A DNA stretch of 64,000 nucleotides from positions 58,001-122,000 of the forward strand of contig JAJEKV010000288.1 in NCBI GenBank assembly GCA_021234155.1, read 5' to 3'. This document shows, in pieces, positions 1 to 11,929 of the stretch. How positions within the stretch are numbered: the first letter of the stretch is position 1; every line of letters begins with the position of its first letter. The translations under genes and the position numbers were made by a program. The notes beneath the pieces were generated by a model. The model ran no database searches. It worked only from the letters and a program-made list of their open reading frames with translations, and had not been told where the DNA came from. Source of the stretch: Isoetes taiwanensis. Lineage: Eukaryota > Streptophyta > Lycopodiopsida > Isoetales > Isoetaceae.

Positions 1-159
1 CACGTACATGTCACCACGACAAGTACTTGAGAGCCATACAGAGTTGCACCTAGGGGGCAACCTCGTATATTGCGCATGTATATTAAACATATGCAATTAA
101 AACCCCCTTGCCAAGTGGCAATACCCCATTTGGTCCCTTCTAACCTAACTCTAAACGTT

Positions 160-190
160 CATATATAAGGAACCAAAGGGGAAACCCTAA
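160..190 (+). promoter_or_regulatory. TATA box plus telo-box, possible promoter
   Basis: A good TATA sequence (atatataagg, 161-170) is followed about 12 bases later by the telo-box AAACCCTAA (182-190). The same two motifs occur together in the promoters at 5.64 and 24.32 kb. No recognisable coding sequence follows, so the transcript is unknown. It could be an LTR promoter. Confidence 0.35.
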
Positions 191-1100
191 ACCTTTCCCC
201 TTTCGCATTTTGGGCTTCCCTGAGCCATTCCGGCCAAGACAAGCTGCCATTCCACATTGCCAGGCACTGCTGAGCTGCCTTTGCACATTAGATTCATCAA
301 GGGCAGCTGTCTTCAGCAAGAACGAGAGCATAGACGCGATCAGGGGAGCTGGAGCAAGTCAAGGATCAGCTAACCTGCGATTCTATTGTGCAAAGCCACC
401 TCTTAGCCCGGCAATGAGTTTGGATAGTATGTTAGATCAATCCTATCAGCCTTGTGGATCCTAAAATTACCAGCCGTAACTAAAGAACCTAACCATGTAT
501 GTTTAGGTAAGATAGATTAGATCTTATTCAGTATTTCAGTCTTGATGATGATGATGTCCATTCTATGCTCTCCTGTGTATGTGGGAAGGGGGGTAGAGAC
601 CCTGAAACCTTCAGTAGCAGATGATCCTAGATAACCTCATTAATTCCCAATTAATGTGGCCCGTGTATAAGAGGCCGCTTGGTTGTGGGTGGCGGGGCTA
701 GACCGGTGGAACAATGGGGACTTGTCCCATCACTGATTGATCCCTCTATTGTGTAAAGCCTACCGGGGATCTAAGCAGGCTAGGCTTAATGGTTTGCCAC
801 TGCGTGTGGGCAAGGCATAAGTTCGACACCTCTTGGGTGATGTGTCACCTTCAATGAGGTTCAAATCAAATACGGGCAGTGGCCCTCTAGTCGCTTGTGA
901 TGGGCATGCATGCCTCTGGAGGGGAGGAGACTCTCCTCCTGCCTCATCAAGACTGGGGAGATGCAACCCAGCAGTAGCCCCTTTGGCTACGCACCCGGCA
1001 GGCTATGGTTCAGTCCCAAGACTCTTCAACCTACTCTGCAAAGTATGCACGGAGGGGCAGATGGAGTGGACTACCCAACAGAGGTGGTGCCAACACCCCC
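191..1100. other. Stretch without a recognised gene
   Basis: Only short unconvincing reading frames are present. A weak tRNA-like pair of boxes occurs at 783-830 (see rejected items). The LINE truncation point lies near 1100. Confidence 0.4.
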
Positions 1101-1104
1101 TTTA

Positions 1105-4100
1105 AATTGAATACTAGCCTACTCAACAATGAAACTTTCTGCCCGGAGTTTCAAGCATTTTATAAGTCCTTCCCTCCCTTGCAACAAAGTGGCTCAATGA
1201 AAGGATTTGTAAGCAGAATGAGACAAATTAAGGATTGGCTAAAGGTATGGGGCAGGAACTGGAATGAGAAGCTGAAAAAAGAAAAAAGAGACATCTATCT
1301 AGAAGTCAAAGAGGTCATGCAAAAGATTTTCTCTGATCCCTACAATATTGCTTTACATAAGGAAGAAGAAAATCTTGAAAGGAAAGTCAAGAATATTGAG
1401 GAGTCAGAGGCCAGGAGCCTAATTATTAAAAGCAAATGTATCAACATCCACAGTATGGACAGGTGTAGTTCCAAACTTTTTTCAAGATTGCCAAAGGAAG
1501 AATTATGAATAATGGGATTATTTCAGTTTCAGAAGGGAGTCAAAGCATATCAAGTCAAGAGAACTTAATGAATTTCTTTTATGAGAAGTACAGAAATTTG
1601 TTTGCTCAAGAACAGGTGGATGCTGACAGTTTTGAAGCTTTTTTTGGAAAGCTAGGGCCAGCTGGCATTGCTATTGATGATGCTCATTTGTTGGAGTGTC
1701 CCACAGAAGTTGAGATTGAAAGGGTACTCAAAGGCATGGCTCATGGGAAGGGCCCTGGCCCTGATGGTATCCCTCCTGAGTTTTTTGTTTCCTTTTGGGA
1801 TGTAATGAAGCAGGATGTTACCATCTTCATACAAGGGGTCTGGTCTGCACCAAAGTTACACCCTGCTATTAATGCAGGTCTTATATCTCTTATACCCAAA
1901 GTAGATGCTCCATCTTCCTTCTCTGACTGGAGACCAATCTCCCTCACAAACTCAACATATAAAATCCTGGCCAAGATCTTGGCTAATAGAATCAAAGGGG
2001 TCCTCTAAAAGATCATCAGTCCAGTTCAGTCTGCCTTCCTCCCAGGTAGAAGTATCTTAGACAATTTTGTTGGTGCCCATGAGGGATTGCATTGGAACTC
2101 ATATTCCAAACAGAATTGCATGTTAGTCAAGATGGACTTCAGGCGTTCTTATGACACCATTCATTGGGAATTTCTTTATAAAGCAATGGCACAATTAGGA
2201 TTTTTTGATAAGGTTATAGGTAGAGTACACAGTCTCAACGAGGCTGGCTGCTGATTTGGTAAATGGGACCCCCACTAAGTTTTTTGAATGCAAAAATGGT
2301 GTTCGACAAGGATTCCCCTTAGCTCCTTATCTTTTTTTGATAGTTGCAGAAATGGTAACAAGGGCTACTCTGTCTCTTGTGGGCCACAAAAAGATTCAAT
2401 GTCTTCAGTTGCCACAGACTATGGGGGATTTTGCCATAATGCAATATGCTGATGACACATTTGCATTCCTCCAAAATGATGATTTCAGTCTACCAAACTT
2501 TCTGCAGATGTTACATCTCTTTTGGGGGGCTTCTGGAGTCCTACTCAACAAAAGCAAGAGTACAATTGTGATGCAAGCTGATTTGGAGGAGCTGCATGGT
2601 ATCAAAGTTATAGGACACAAAACTGCCACCAAACTATTAGGTCTTCCTTTGGCAATAAACATGAATTTAGCAGGTCTTTGGGACTCATTGTCAATAGGAT
2701 GAAGAAAAAGATTCAAATGTATCCGAAATCTCTTTCACTTGCAGGAAGGGTCGGGATTGTTAACAGTGTGATTGCCGGCACACATATCTTTTTTTCCTCT
2801 GCCATTATTGCTGACAAATCTTCATATAGGAAACTTGAGTCTTGCTATGAGAGACTATATCTGGCAAAGGGCTAGAATGGCCTCTTAGAAAACTTGACTC
2901 TGCCTAAAAAGCAAGAAGGGTTGGGCTGTAAAGACCTTTTTACCCAAGCACAGGCTCTGGCTGCAATAATTGTTTGGAGATCCCTGCTCCCGGACACTCT
3001 CTCACCAGCATTGAAATTGGTAAGGTACTGGTTAGGGGCAACAACTCTAGTGGGGGCCCCCTCTCTTCCTCACCAACTTCCTGATTCAGCTTTTTTCCAA
3101 TTCAGAGCTGCCCCTGGCACCTCCAAAATTTTGAGATGTATTTTCTCTGCTTGGAACCTGGCCTCTACCTGCTTTCAAGCTCGGCCCCTAAATTCTGTCA
3201 ATGATTTTTCTGGCACCAGGATCTTGTTGCAGAGGAGGATGGATGCCTGGCCTTAAAACACCCTCTCAAATATAAGGAGTGGCATCAAGCTGGGCTTCAT
3301 AGCATAGGTTCCTTAAGAAGCAATAACAGCTGGAAAAACTGGAGTGAGCTAATCCCTCGGCTCTCTGATACAGACACAAACAGAAGCATCTATCTTACAG
3401 TAACTAGAAATCCTATGGGACATGGCAGTTGCTCCCATAATTGAAGTTGTGGTGGACAAGGATATAAGGTATCTAAGATATATAGCTTGCTTCTGGACAA
3501 AACTCAACTGAAAGTCAGCAAAGTTTGAAACTGCCAGCAAAACACTGCCATAGCAATCATTGAACAGGGCTAGAAGTTGCAGTGTGCTCACAAAATAGTT
3601 TTTTTCAGATGGTTGCTGCTGAATCAAAGTCTCAAAACTAATAGCTTCCGGGCTCAATTTGATAATCACATCTCAGCTCTGTGCCCCTTGGGATGTGGGC
3701 AAAGGGAGACAAGCTCCCATGTTTTTACCTGTACTTGGCTCTCCCCTTTTTGGCAGTGGATTCGGCCTCTAGTGCAGCAAGTCCCCTCTGATGATGCCTC
3801 TCTCTTCCAATATCTCAATCAAATTTCCCCTTTCAAGGGGACGATCAGAATCCTAAGCTGTTGGGCTATTTGAAAACACAGAAATGAGGTGTTGTTGGGT
3901 CGGCCCCAGATCTAAATGAACTTAAAGCTACCTTTCAGGTTCTTCTTGCTGAGGCCGCTATTGCTCATAGGACACAAAATGGATTGAATTATGACCGACA
4001 ATGGGATTCCTTAGGAACCTTTAATGGTTTCTTTCAATTTTTTTTCCATCCTTTTTAATGATCTGGACTTTTTGCTTGACAGAATTTCTGCTGAGGAGGC

Positions 4101-4318
4101 ATCACGCGAGAGGACACGTACATGAGGTGGATCCAACCACAGGCCGTCTATCCAATCAGGAAGCCATTGAGGCCCTATTCTGGCATAAGACAAAAGTGAT
4201 TAGCTGCATCACCTTCACTCGATTGCTTGCTGATGAAGACATTTGGAGGTACAATCAGAAGATCAGGCCTTATTTTCAGGCAAAATTGAAGATTCATGAG
4301 GATGCCCGGGACTCCTAG
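1105..4318 (+). pseudogene. Decayed LINE ORF2: reverse transcriptase and zf-RVT
   Basis: This is the remnant of the polyprotein that copies LINE RNA at the genomic nick. Visible in order: an EN-RT linker (1105-1500); the RT entry motif GKGPGPDGIPPEFF (about 1747-1788) and WRPISLTNSTYKILAKILANR (about 1927-1990); the first catalytic region, VKMDFRRSYDTIHW (about 2127-2168); a GVRQGFPLAPYLF segment (about 2299-2337); and the active-site box QYADDTFAF (about 2443-2469). A zf-RVT-like module with C-x3-C and an H/C pair lies at 3577-3760, followed by a tail to 4318. Stops and frameshifts break it at 2006-2008, around 2255, 2700 and 2876, and later, so it cannot make a working enzyme. The YADD box is intact although the frame is not. 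Confidence 0.85.
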
Positions 4319-4697
4319 ATTATGTGTCCGTTGGACTCTACAGGTTATGGACCCAACCAGCTAGATGATATAATGTTTGTCCATACAGATGAGGCCTTTG
4401 CAATTATCACCTTGGATGGTGTACCGGATATTTTATGAGCAGATCATAGGCAGATTCATCTATGAGTCCTGTGTGACTTAACTTTCTGAACAATCTCCTT
4501 TTTGGTTAAAGTGGTTTTTTATACTGTTTTTGTGTCCTTCCTATGAAAGACTTTGATGGCTAGCTTTTTGCCATCAATGCTTTTTCCCTACTGCTGGCTT
4601 TGGTTGCCTGCTTCTGGGTTTTTTGTATTATCATGTAATCTTTATCACAAAGTAATATAATTTCTGTCGTTTCCTCAAAAAAAATAAAAAAAAAATC
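1105..4697 (+). mobile_element. 5'-truncated L1-type LINE with poly-A tail
   Basis: This is a non-LTR retrotransposon copy on the plus strand. It starts inside ORF2, just before the reverse transcriptase; the endonuclease domain is absent, the usual result of incomplete target-primed reverse transcription. It runs through the reverse transcriptase and a C-terminal zinc-finger region, then an untranslated tail, and ends in an A-rich stretch at about 4675-4697, which fixes the 3' end. I could not find a convincing target-site duplication. The 5' boundary is approximate, because the homology simply fades near 1100. Confidence 0.85.
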
Positions 4698-4699
4698 TA

Positions 4700-5285
4700 T
4701 GTTAGCCCAATCCATAATGACTTCTGGAGGCCCAAGCCGTCTGTCCATACCTTGGAGTCTGAGCCATTGGGTAGGATCCCCCATGTGATGATGATGTTAT
4801 TGATGTGCTATTATATGTATGTTATGGCATAGTCATCCTTTGAGATGACTTTGTGGATATATTGATGTCATGTGCTTATGTTTACTCACGCTTCCACAGC
4901 TAGGACGGTCCCGAGGGAAGACAAGCCAAATGACCCATCCATTCTTCCTCATCGATCCCTTGTCAAGGACTGGTGTCAGGTGGATGGCCCCTGTCAGTTT
5001 GGCTGCCAGGGGGATGAACTTCGCCTTCTGATACGATGGGAGCATCGTAGAGGAAGTAGGGGACGTCACAGTGGTATCAGCGCATGATCTTGGTAGACCA
5101 AGCTCGGGCACTGACCATTCCCTGTTAGAACTAACAATAGACTTCCAGCCTTGGGAATATGAACCCAAGCATAAACCTCCAAAATTGGGAATTTTTTTTT
5201 CCAATCTTTAGAGCAGTAAAGTAGAGCAATGCTAAGTTAGGAAGAATTATAGGAAAACCCTGAAAAATTAGGGTCATTAGGAAGT
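4700..5285. other. Flank with possible LTR end and primer-binding site
   Basis: No gene is seen. The bases at 5072-5085 (TGGTATCAGCGCA) differ from the plant initiator-methionine primer-binding site TGGTATCAGAGC by a small change. They follow a stretch ending in gacgtcaca, as an LTR end would. No second LTR or gag was found, so this is at most the edge of a decayed LTR element. Confidence 0.3.
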
Positions 5286-5358
5286 GACCCCTCACAGAGT
5301 GCGCCCTGGGCATTTCCAAAATTTTTGAGAATGCTTCTCGCGCACTGTGTGAGTGGTC
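5286..5358. repeat. 73-bp near-palindrome, copy 1
   Basis: This is one of four copies of a discrete 73-bp sequence. Its outer arms (CACAGAGTGCGC on the left, GCGCACTGTGTGAG on the right) are inverted complements with few mismatches, and the arms meet near the centre, so the whole unit can fold as a hairpin or cruciform. Copy 2 starts 198 bp downstream. The sequence between the copies does not resemble that between copies 3 and 4. Confidence 0.85.
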
Positions 5359-5483
5359 GACCCATGTTGATCTAGCTAGATGCATAATTAGAGCAATCTG
5401 ATAGCACAGAGTGGTTTAAACCTTGAATTTGAGCTAGGAATGTATGTCATAACACTAAGAAACTGCTTATAAAACGAAATTGT

Positions 5484-5556
5484 GACCACTCACAGAGTGC
5501 GCCAGGAGCATTTCCAAAACTTTTGAGAATGGCTCTCGCGCATTGTGTGAACGGTA
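5484..5556. repeat. 73-bp near-palindrome, copy 2
   Basis: This is the second unit of the 5.3-kb pair. Its left arm starts gaccactcacagagtgcgc. The right arm carries two or three changes at the outer end. It lies about 106 bp before the TATA box of the H3-like gene. Confidence 0.85.
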
Positions 5557-5642
5557 GGTACTTTTTGCCTAAAGGAACCCAATGTATTAATCCAACAGAT
5601 ACTAATGCTTTACAGAATAGTACGACATGAAATTGCAGGTCC

Positions 5643-5684
5643 AAACCCTAAAATCTCCAGACCTATAAATAGACCTTTAGGGTT
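5643..5684 (+). promoter_or_regulatory. Promoter of the H3-like gene: telo-boxes and TATA
   Basis: A telo-box AAACCCTAA (5643-5651) is followed by a strong TATA box, CCTATAAATAG (5662-5672), and a reversed telo-box TTAGGGTT (5677-5684). The presumed leader runs about 90 bp to the ATG at 5776. Telo-boxes are common in plant promoters active in dividing cells. The same arrangement, with the same TATA string, recurs at 24320-24362. Confidence 0.7.
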
Positions 5685-5775
5685 CTTTATTTTCATCTTC
5701 CTTCTCCAACTAGCTGCTCTCTGTCCAAGAAGGCGATTTCTAGGCGCTCGGAAGGCGATCAACATATTTCAAAAC

Positions 5776-6931
5776 ATGGCCCACACCAAACAAACCGCTC
5801 GGATGGTCGCGGCAGACGATTACATCAGCGCCCAGGTTCTTGCAGCCCAACAGAAGGCCAGAGAGGCTCAGGAATGAGCTAGGCAAGAAGAGAACCCTGA
5901 CCTAAATCTTAATGTTGAGGAGGAGGATCAGCAGCAGCAAGACGAGCAAGAACACCCCCAAAACCCTGATGAGCAGGAAAACCCCGAAAATCAGGGCGAT
6001 GGAGGAGAGGACGACGACGACGAGGACGAACCACTGCCAGAGGAGCTGGTACGCAAGTTAAAGAAAATGGGAAAAAGAAACAGAGCGATGAAGAGGAAAA
6101 CAATTGCAGAGAAGTTGGAACGGAAAAGATTGAGGGAGGAGCGATAAAAAGTGAAGGAGGACAAAGAAAAGGACCCCGGAGTGCCCAAGAAACCCCGGCA
6201 GGAAAATAAAGTCAACACCAACAAAGGGGGTGAGCATAAGGGAGCGGGAGCCTGACAGACCACCGTCATCTTCATCAGACACCGAGTCAGATGAGGATGA
6301 GTCAAGGGTCCCCCACCCAGCAGAAGGCTCGGGACCTTCAAATGTAGATAATGAAGAGGAAGAGCCTGCAGCAGCGCCCCCATACCCCAAGTGGCCGAAG
6401 CCGACAACGGATCCAAAGAAGGGCAGACCGGCACGGGAGTCGTATGTACTCAAGCACGAGCGGAGTACAGGAAGAAGCTAATGAGTACATGAAGATGTAC
6501 GAGGAGTACTTGAAATATTATGAAGCAAATAAGGTAACGTACGTGGAGGGAGGAAGGCCATCTAAGAAGAATACTTTGAAGCCCCCCCCAGCCCCTCTCG
6601 AAGAGACCCGTACCCCAAAGAAGTCGGTGATGAAGAGGAAGGCGGACTCCTATTTTGCAAGAGCTGCTCGAGAGATCCGATATTTTCGTGAGGAGCTATG
6701 GATCGGCCGATACCAAGAGTCGCCATAAGATTGACCCGCGAGATCCTGCAAGAATTCGACAAAACCAAGAGAGTAACAGATGATATGTTACTCGCATTGC
6801 AGGAGGCAGCAGAGCAAAAGCTAGTTCAGCACTTCAAAGACTCACTAGCATGTGCTGTCCATGCAAAGAGAGTCACTTGTATGCCTAGGGATATGAAATT
6901 AGCTAGATTTATTAAGAAGGAAGATTGTTAA
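5776..6931 (+). pseudogene. Histone-H3-like gene with a giant charged insert, broken
   Basis: The start codon at 5776 gives MAHTKQTAR, which differs from the canonical H3 tail start (MARTKQTAR) at one residue and keeps the lysine-4 context. The end (about 6650-6928) reads as an H3 fold: AREIRYFREEL resembles alphaN, RLTREILQEF alpha1, LLALQEAAEQKLVQHF alpha2, and CAVHAKRVTCMPRDMKLARF alpha2-loop-alpha3. Between them lie about 250 residues: a Q/E/D-rich acidic part with a run of aspartates, a K/R-rich block, a serine/acidic stretch, a tyrosine-rich coiled segment and a proline/lysine part. Canonical H3 has 136 residues and no such insert; CENH3 tails are long but far shorter than this. In-frame stops occur at 5875 and 6145, and the frame changes near 6230, 6460 and 6695 (a one-base loss). 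It is therefore a pseudogene as read, unless these are assembly errors. A copia LTR begins 7 bp after the stop codon. Confidence 0.75.
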
Positions 6932-6938
6932 CTTCTTG

Positions 6939-7532
6939 TGATGAATTTGAGAACAATGTATTTGTATAATGGACTCTTGAACCTTGTCTAGCAATTAACC
7001 TTCCAAATATCAAACCTTAAGCAATGGTTTCACAAGTTAGCATGAACTTTTGAAACTATAGAAATATTAGATCAATGAACCGTAGGAATAATTATTTGAA
7101 TGTTACTGTTCATTCGAGCATTGACTCGATTACTGTAGCTGTATTGACCGAAATTCCTTCACCAATAGTCCGAACTTAAATCCATTCAATAGACCTGAAT
7201 CTTGCCGGAATTGCCTGTAATTAACTGTATATAGGTTTGTTATAAGTTTATCTATATGTACAGTGGTCAGATCGTCGGTTTAGGCCCGAGAATCTACCGA
7301 CCTTGAGCTGGAACAATTTGAATGGTTTTGGCTCCATTTCGGTAGCCTTAATCTCCTCAAATATTTTTAGTAACAATATTATCCGATGAACCCATGGTTC
7401 AATGTTTATATGTACACAAGTAACTAGGCAAATGAAATTTATCATTTCACCTAGTTGGTATGATGACTCCAATAGTTATATGATGTAACTTCCCCTAGGA
7501 ATATATGATGAACAAATTCTTAAATCCCAACA
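6939..7532 (-). repeat. Copia LTR (3' LTR of the minus-strand element)
   Basis: 594 bp, beginning TGATGAATTTG and ending AAATCCCAACA on the plus strand. It pairs with 22663-23253. In element orientation it starts TGTTGGGATTT, a common plant copia LTR start. Confidence 0.95.
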
Positions 7533-7545
7533 CTCTTCCTTCATC
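7533..7545 (-). other. Polypurine tract of the copia element
   Basis: On the minus strand this reads GATGAAGGAAGAG, directly abutting the LTR, which is where the plus-strand primer of an LTR retrotransposon belongs. Confidence 0.8.
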
Positions 7546-7621
7546 ATATATTTCTGTATCTCTCTGAACACTGATGCAGTTCTAATTCCATGCAACCTGT
7601 CTGTCCTTTGCACTGAATTTT

Positions 7622-10600
7622 TCAACTGTCATTTGCACAAAAATTCTCTCCTGTAACATTCATATCCTGCTTGAATTTTGTGAACTTGCTTTCAACAAGA
7701 GCTTTTGTGAGAATGTCTGCTGTCTGATTTGATGTGTGAATATAACTCATTTGTATATAACCCTTGGCTGCTAAATCTCTTATAAAATGAATATTCAGCT
7801 CAATATGTTTGGTCCTATCATGATCTACTGGATTTTTGACAATAGCCATGCAACTTTGGCTATCAGTAAAAATATGTGTTGGTTTTTCTTGATCACAATC
7901 CAACTCATTCATTAGCCTTCTTAACCATGCAACTCTTTGGCAACTAGGGATGCAGCTATATACTCAGCTTCAGCTGTGGACATTGCAATGGCATTTTGCT
8001 TTTTTGTTCTCCATGCTATAGTGCCACCTCCTAACATTATTACATACCCTGAGGTAGATTTTCTGCAACTTAAATCTCCTCCCCAGTCAGCATCACTAAA
8101 AGCCTCCATGATCAAATTTGTTGAATTGTAAGTTAGCCCATTGTTCATAGTACCTTTTAAGTACCTAAGTACCCTTTCTTCTGCTAAGAATATTGACAGC
8201 ATATGCAATATCTGGCCTTGTGTTATTTGCCAAGTAAAACAAACATCCAACAAGAGCTCGATATGGTGTTTCCTCCATTTCTTTTCTTTCAGCCTCTGAA
8301 ATTTCTTCTTCTGCAGTAAGCTTGTAACCTGGAACTATTGGTGTTCTAACAGTGTTGGCATGATCAAGGTTGAACCTTTTCAACATATTATCTATATGTC
8401 TATGTTGTGTAAGCTTCAAAATCTTTTTCTGCCTGTTTCTTGTGACTTCTATTCCAAGGAATTGTTTTAACCCACCAAGATCTGTCATTCTGAATCTGTT
8501 CTTAAGTATCTCTTTGCAATGATTCAAACATGATTTGCTATTTGCAAACATAATGCAATCGTCCACATAAAGTGCAATTATGCAATATTCTCCTTCATTT
8601 TTGAATCTGTATAGATTACCATCATTTTGTAACTTTTCAAACTTCTGTTCTCTAAGATACTTGTCAATGCAATTGTCATTCCCTGGGTGACTGCTTTAGA
8701 TCATATACAGCCCTATATAACTTCCATATTTTGTTTTTCCCTTGCTCAAAGCCAGCTGGTTGCCTGAGATATACATTCTCCTCCAACTTTGCATTTAAAG
8801 GAAGGCAGTCTTTACATCCATATGATGTACTTCTAGGTCCAGAGCATTAGCTATAGATAATAGCATTCTGAGGCTAGTCAATTTGACAATTGGAGAATAA
8901 GTCTCCTCATAGTCCTCTCCCCTTTTCTGGGTAAATCCCTGAGCTACTAGTCTAGCCTTATGTTTCAGACTTCCATCTGCATTTGTCTTTAACTTGAAAA
9001 GCTATTTGCTTCCTATTATATGTTTGTCTGCAGTGTATTCCACTATATCATAAGTGTGTGTTTCTTTAAAAGAGCCCATCTCCTCATTCATTGCATTTAT
9101 CCACATTTCTTTATCTGAACAAGTTAACACTTCCTCATATGACCTTGGGACACTAGAATCTTCTGTTATGCTCAGAATCTGATCATGATCAACATGTAAT
9201 TCTTGTAATCTTCTGCTTTTGCCTGTCTCAGTCCTGCCATCTGTCCAAGTCAATGTGAGTGTCCTCTAACAGTTTATCAGCTTGATTTTTCCTTTGTTTA
9301 ACAAATTTGTTCTCTAGTTGTTCTGCCTGTTCATCTGCTTCACCTTCTTCTTGAATATTCTTTTCTGCTGTTTCATTTGGATTGTCATCCTTTGATGAGT
9401 CATCATCATCTGAGTCCAAATTTGTAGGGTCCTTGACCTGATTCTCCATTTGTTTTACTGCTCTATCCTGCTTATTAATTTCTGCCCCTTTTGGTTCATA
9501 GTTTCTCACCCTGTCCTTGTAAATAACATTCTCATTGAATAAGACATCTCTGCTAATAAGTATATGCTTAGTGAGTGGATTATAAATACTATAACCCTTC
9601 GCTTCCTCATCATACCCTACTAAATAACCAACTTCAGCTTTGTTATCCAATTTCTTCCTTAATTCATGAGGAATGTGAACATATGTTAAACATCCATACG
9701 TTCTGAATCTGTCATAATCAATCTTTTCATCATCATAAAACCAGAGATTCTGGGGTACATTACCTTTAATGGCAACAGTAGGGAGTTTGTTTTGAACAAG
9801 TGTGGCAGTCTTCAAGGCCTCCTCCCATAGGTAATTAGGAAGTCCACTTTGTTTGATCATAGACCTAACAGCATCCATGAGTGTCCTATTTTTTCTCTCA
9901 GCCACTCCATTTTGTTGGGGACTGAACCTGCAAGTCATCTGCCTTTTAATGCCATTAGCAATGCAAAAAAGTCTAAACTTAGTGGACAAATATTCTCCTC
10001 CTCGATCTGACCTTATACACTTCACTTTGTTGCCAGTTTCTCTTTCTACCTCTGCTACATATTGTTTAAAAGCTTGTAATGCTTGAGATTTGCTTGCAAG
10101 GCAGTAAACTTTGCATTTTCGAGAGTAATCATCTATAAAAGTGACAAAATACCTTTTGTTTGATCTGCTCCTGATGTTTAATGGCCCACAAAGATCTGTA
10201 TGCACTAGATCAAGAGTATGTTTGGCTCTGTTTGCTGACTTCTTAAATGGCAGCCTGTTTATTTTTCCAAGCATGCATCCTTCACACATAAATTGGTCTG
10301 GTTTATCATCTTTACAAGAAATCCATCCTTTTTTGGCCAAAAACCTTATATTGTTGCAATGAGTGTGGGCCAATCTATTATGCCATAACTCTGTGTCAGA
10401 ATTGATTATGCAATTTACGTTGTTTTTAATGATCCCCTCCATTTGAAAAAGGTTTCCAAATCTTTTAGCATAAAACTTCAATATATTATCAAGAAAAATG
10501 CTACATCCTTTGGAATCAAAGTTTACTTTGTATCCCAAGTCAACTAATTGACTAACTGAAATCAAGTCTTTTATCAAAGTAGGAACACACAAGACATTTT

Positions 10601-11036
10601 CTATGTGAACAATATTTCCATCTAAATCTATCAGCTGCAATAATCCAGAGCCTTCAGCAAGTTGCACTTCTCCATTTCCAACTTGAATTTTGTTTCTTCG
10701 AGTAGCATCAATGCCTTGGATTAGATCAGTAGTTTGTACTACTGATCTCTCAGCTCCACTATCAACTACAACAACATCAGGCCTTTTATTAGTTTCAGAA
10801 TTTGTACTTTGTGCTACCAGCAATTTATTTACCTCATTTTCATCTTGACTTTCTTCTTTGCTTGCTTCTTCAGTAGCCTTTGTGATATGAACACCTGCAG
10901 GCTTGCTTCCTTCTTTTCTTCCAATGCCTCTTCCTCCCCTAAGAGTTTTCCCCCTTCCTCTCCCTTGACTATAGTCTTTGGGAGTTGAGCATTTGGCAGC
11001 CACACGTCCCTTGCCTCCACAATTGTAACAGCTAAA
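7622..11036 (-). pseudogene. Copia gag 3' end and pol (PR, IN, RT, RNase H), broken
   Basis: On the minus strand in order: a second zinc knuckle of CX2CX4(R)X4C form (CYNCGGKGRVAAKC, with R in place of the usual H); the protease active site VVDSGAERSVV; a GAG-pre-integrase HHCC region (LWHNRLAHTH, CEGC); integrase with HTDLCGPL, IRSDRGGEY and NGVAERKNRT as the D, D and E regions; then RT with the active site LYVDDCIMFANS (near 8565); and RNase H with FSDADWGGD and STAEAEYIA, ending near 7622. The frame from 11036 to 9228 is open for about 600 codons. After that, breaks near 9000-9250, 8560-9000, 8165-8250 and 7915 interrupt RT and RNase H. Most catalytic motifs survive, in line with the young LTRs. 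Confidence 0.92.
11033..11036. repeat. Target-site duplication TAAA, left
   Basis: TAAA here and TAAA at 21827-21830 flank the nested transposon. Deleting the element and one TAAA makes the copia gag frame continuous across the site. Confidence 0.85.
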
Positions 11037-11061
11037 AAGCACGATTTAATTAATTAGAGAA
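11037..11061 (+). repeat. Left terminal inverted repeat
   Basis: Starts AAGCACGATTTAATTAATT. It matches the reverse complement of 21802-21826 with two differences (positions 12 and 20). Confidence 0.88.
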
Positions 11062-11929
11062 TTTCGGAATTCTCGTTTAGCATGAAATAGGTTCTTGGTT
11101 GTCTATAAAACACCGTAAATGGTTGCAGCAGAGTAAAAGTTGACGTTTTTTCCGCTGTTTTTTGGTCACAACCAGCGATGTATCCGACTTTGACATGTAT
11201 AAGGCTATCCCAAGCTACTTTGTGAGTAAGAGCGGTCCACAAGAAAGAGTGAAAATACTCAGCAGGATCGCCACGGCGAAGATTTGAAGCTGCCTAGCTA
11301 GCCCATGGATGTAATATCACAAGTCCGTTAAGCTCTACACATGGTTAAAAAGAAATGAAATTGATAATGAGGATCGCGGCGGCGAACATTTTTTACAAGA
11401 AACAAAACTCAAAGAGTAAGAAAACTCAAAGATGTGGAAAACTTCAAAGGATTGTAATTTATATTCCTCAAACATTTCAATGTACAATACTTTGCCAGAG
11501 GGGCAGAAATTAGTCCATCTGGGTTTTCGATACTGACTCAGGTACAATACCTATCTCAGCAGCTATCCTAGCTACATGTTCCCGGCCCCTTTGTAAAACC
11601 TATGCTGTGTCCATCTCAGTATAGCCTGTTACATCTGGGATTTCTACAGACATGGCCTGTGCAAGGACTTGGACATGTGGATCCGGTCCTTCGCCTCTCG
11701 ATATCCATGACGTTGTCTTCGACAGATTCGCCACTACGCTTTCGGCCACGAGATATCGGGTGCATGGAAGAGTTTGGTTTTTCTTGGGTGGAACTCCGAT
11801 GCTCTTGTGTACTGATGGCTCACCCTCTTGATCCCCATGGTCAGCGTCCATGCCTACGTATTCGAAACTTCGACCCTTTGTCAAGAAAGGCATGTAGGCA
11901 TCAAATTTTTTTGTTTAAAGCCCCAATTT
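11062..11929. other. Left part of the transposon, no clear gene
   Basis: Minus-strand frames here (for example 11600-11893) may be the end of the methyltransferase-like gene, but I recognise no motif. Two GATCGC-type palindromes occur near 11263 and 11369. Confidence 0.3.

Noticed and set aside
210-464. 84-codon open frame after the TATA box at 160
   Set aside because: It has no ATG at its start, no recognisable domain and ordinary composition; likely chance.
783-830. A-box-like GGCTTAATGG and B-box-like GTTCGACACC, a possible tRNA or SINE head
   Set aside because: The stems do not pair as a tRNA, no second copy or tail was seen, and the A box is imperfect.
5072-5085. Primer-binding-site-like TGGTATCAGCGCA as proof of an LTR element carrying the H3-like gene
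   Set aside because: No LTR pair brackets the gene, and the same promoter design occurs at 24 kb without such a site.
6145-6240. Introns explaining the stops and frame changes in the H3-like gene
   Set aside because: No convincing GT...AG pair spans the stops, and the change near 6695 is a simple one-base loss within a conserved motif.
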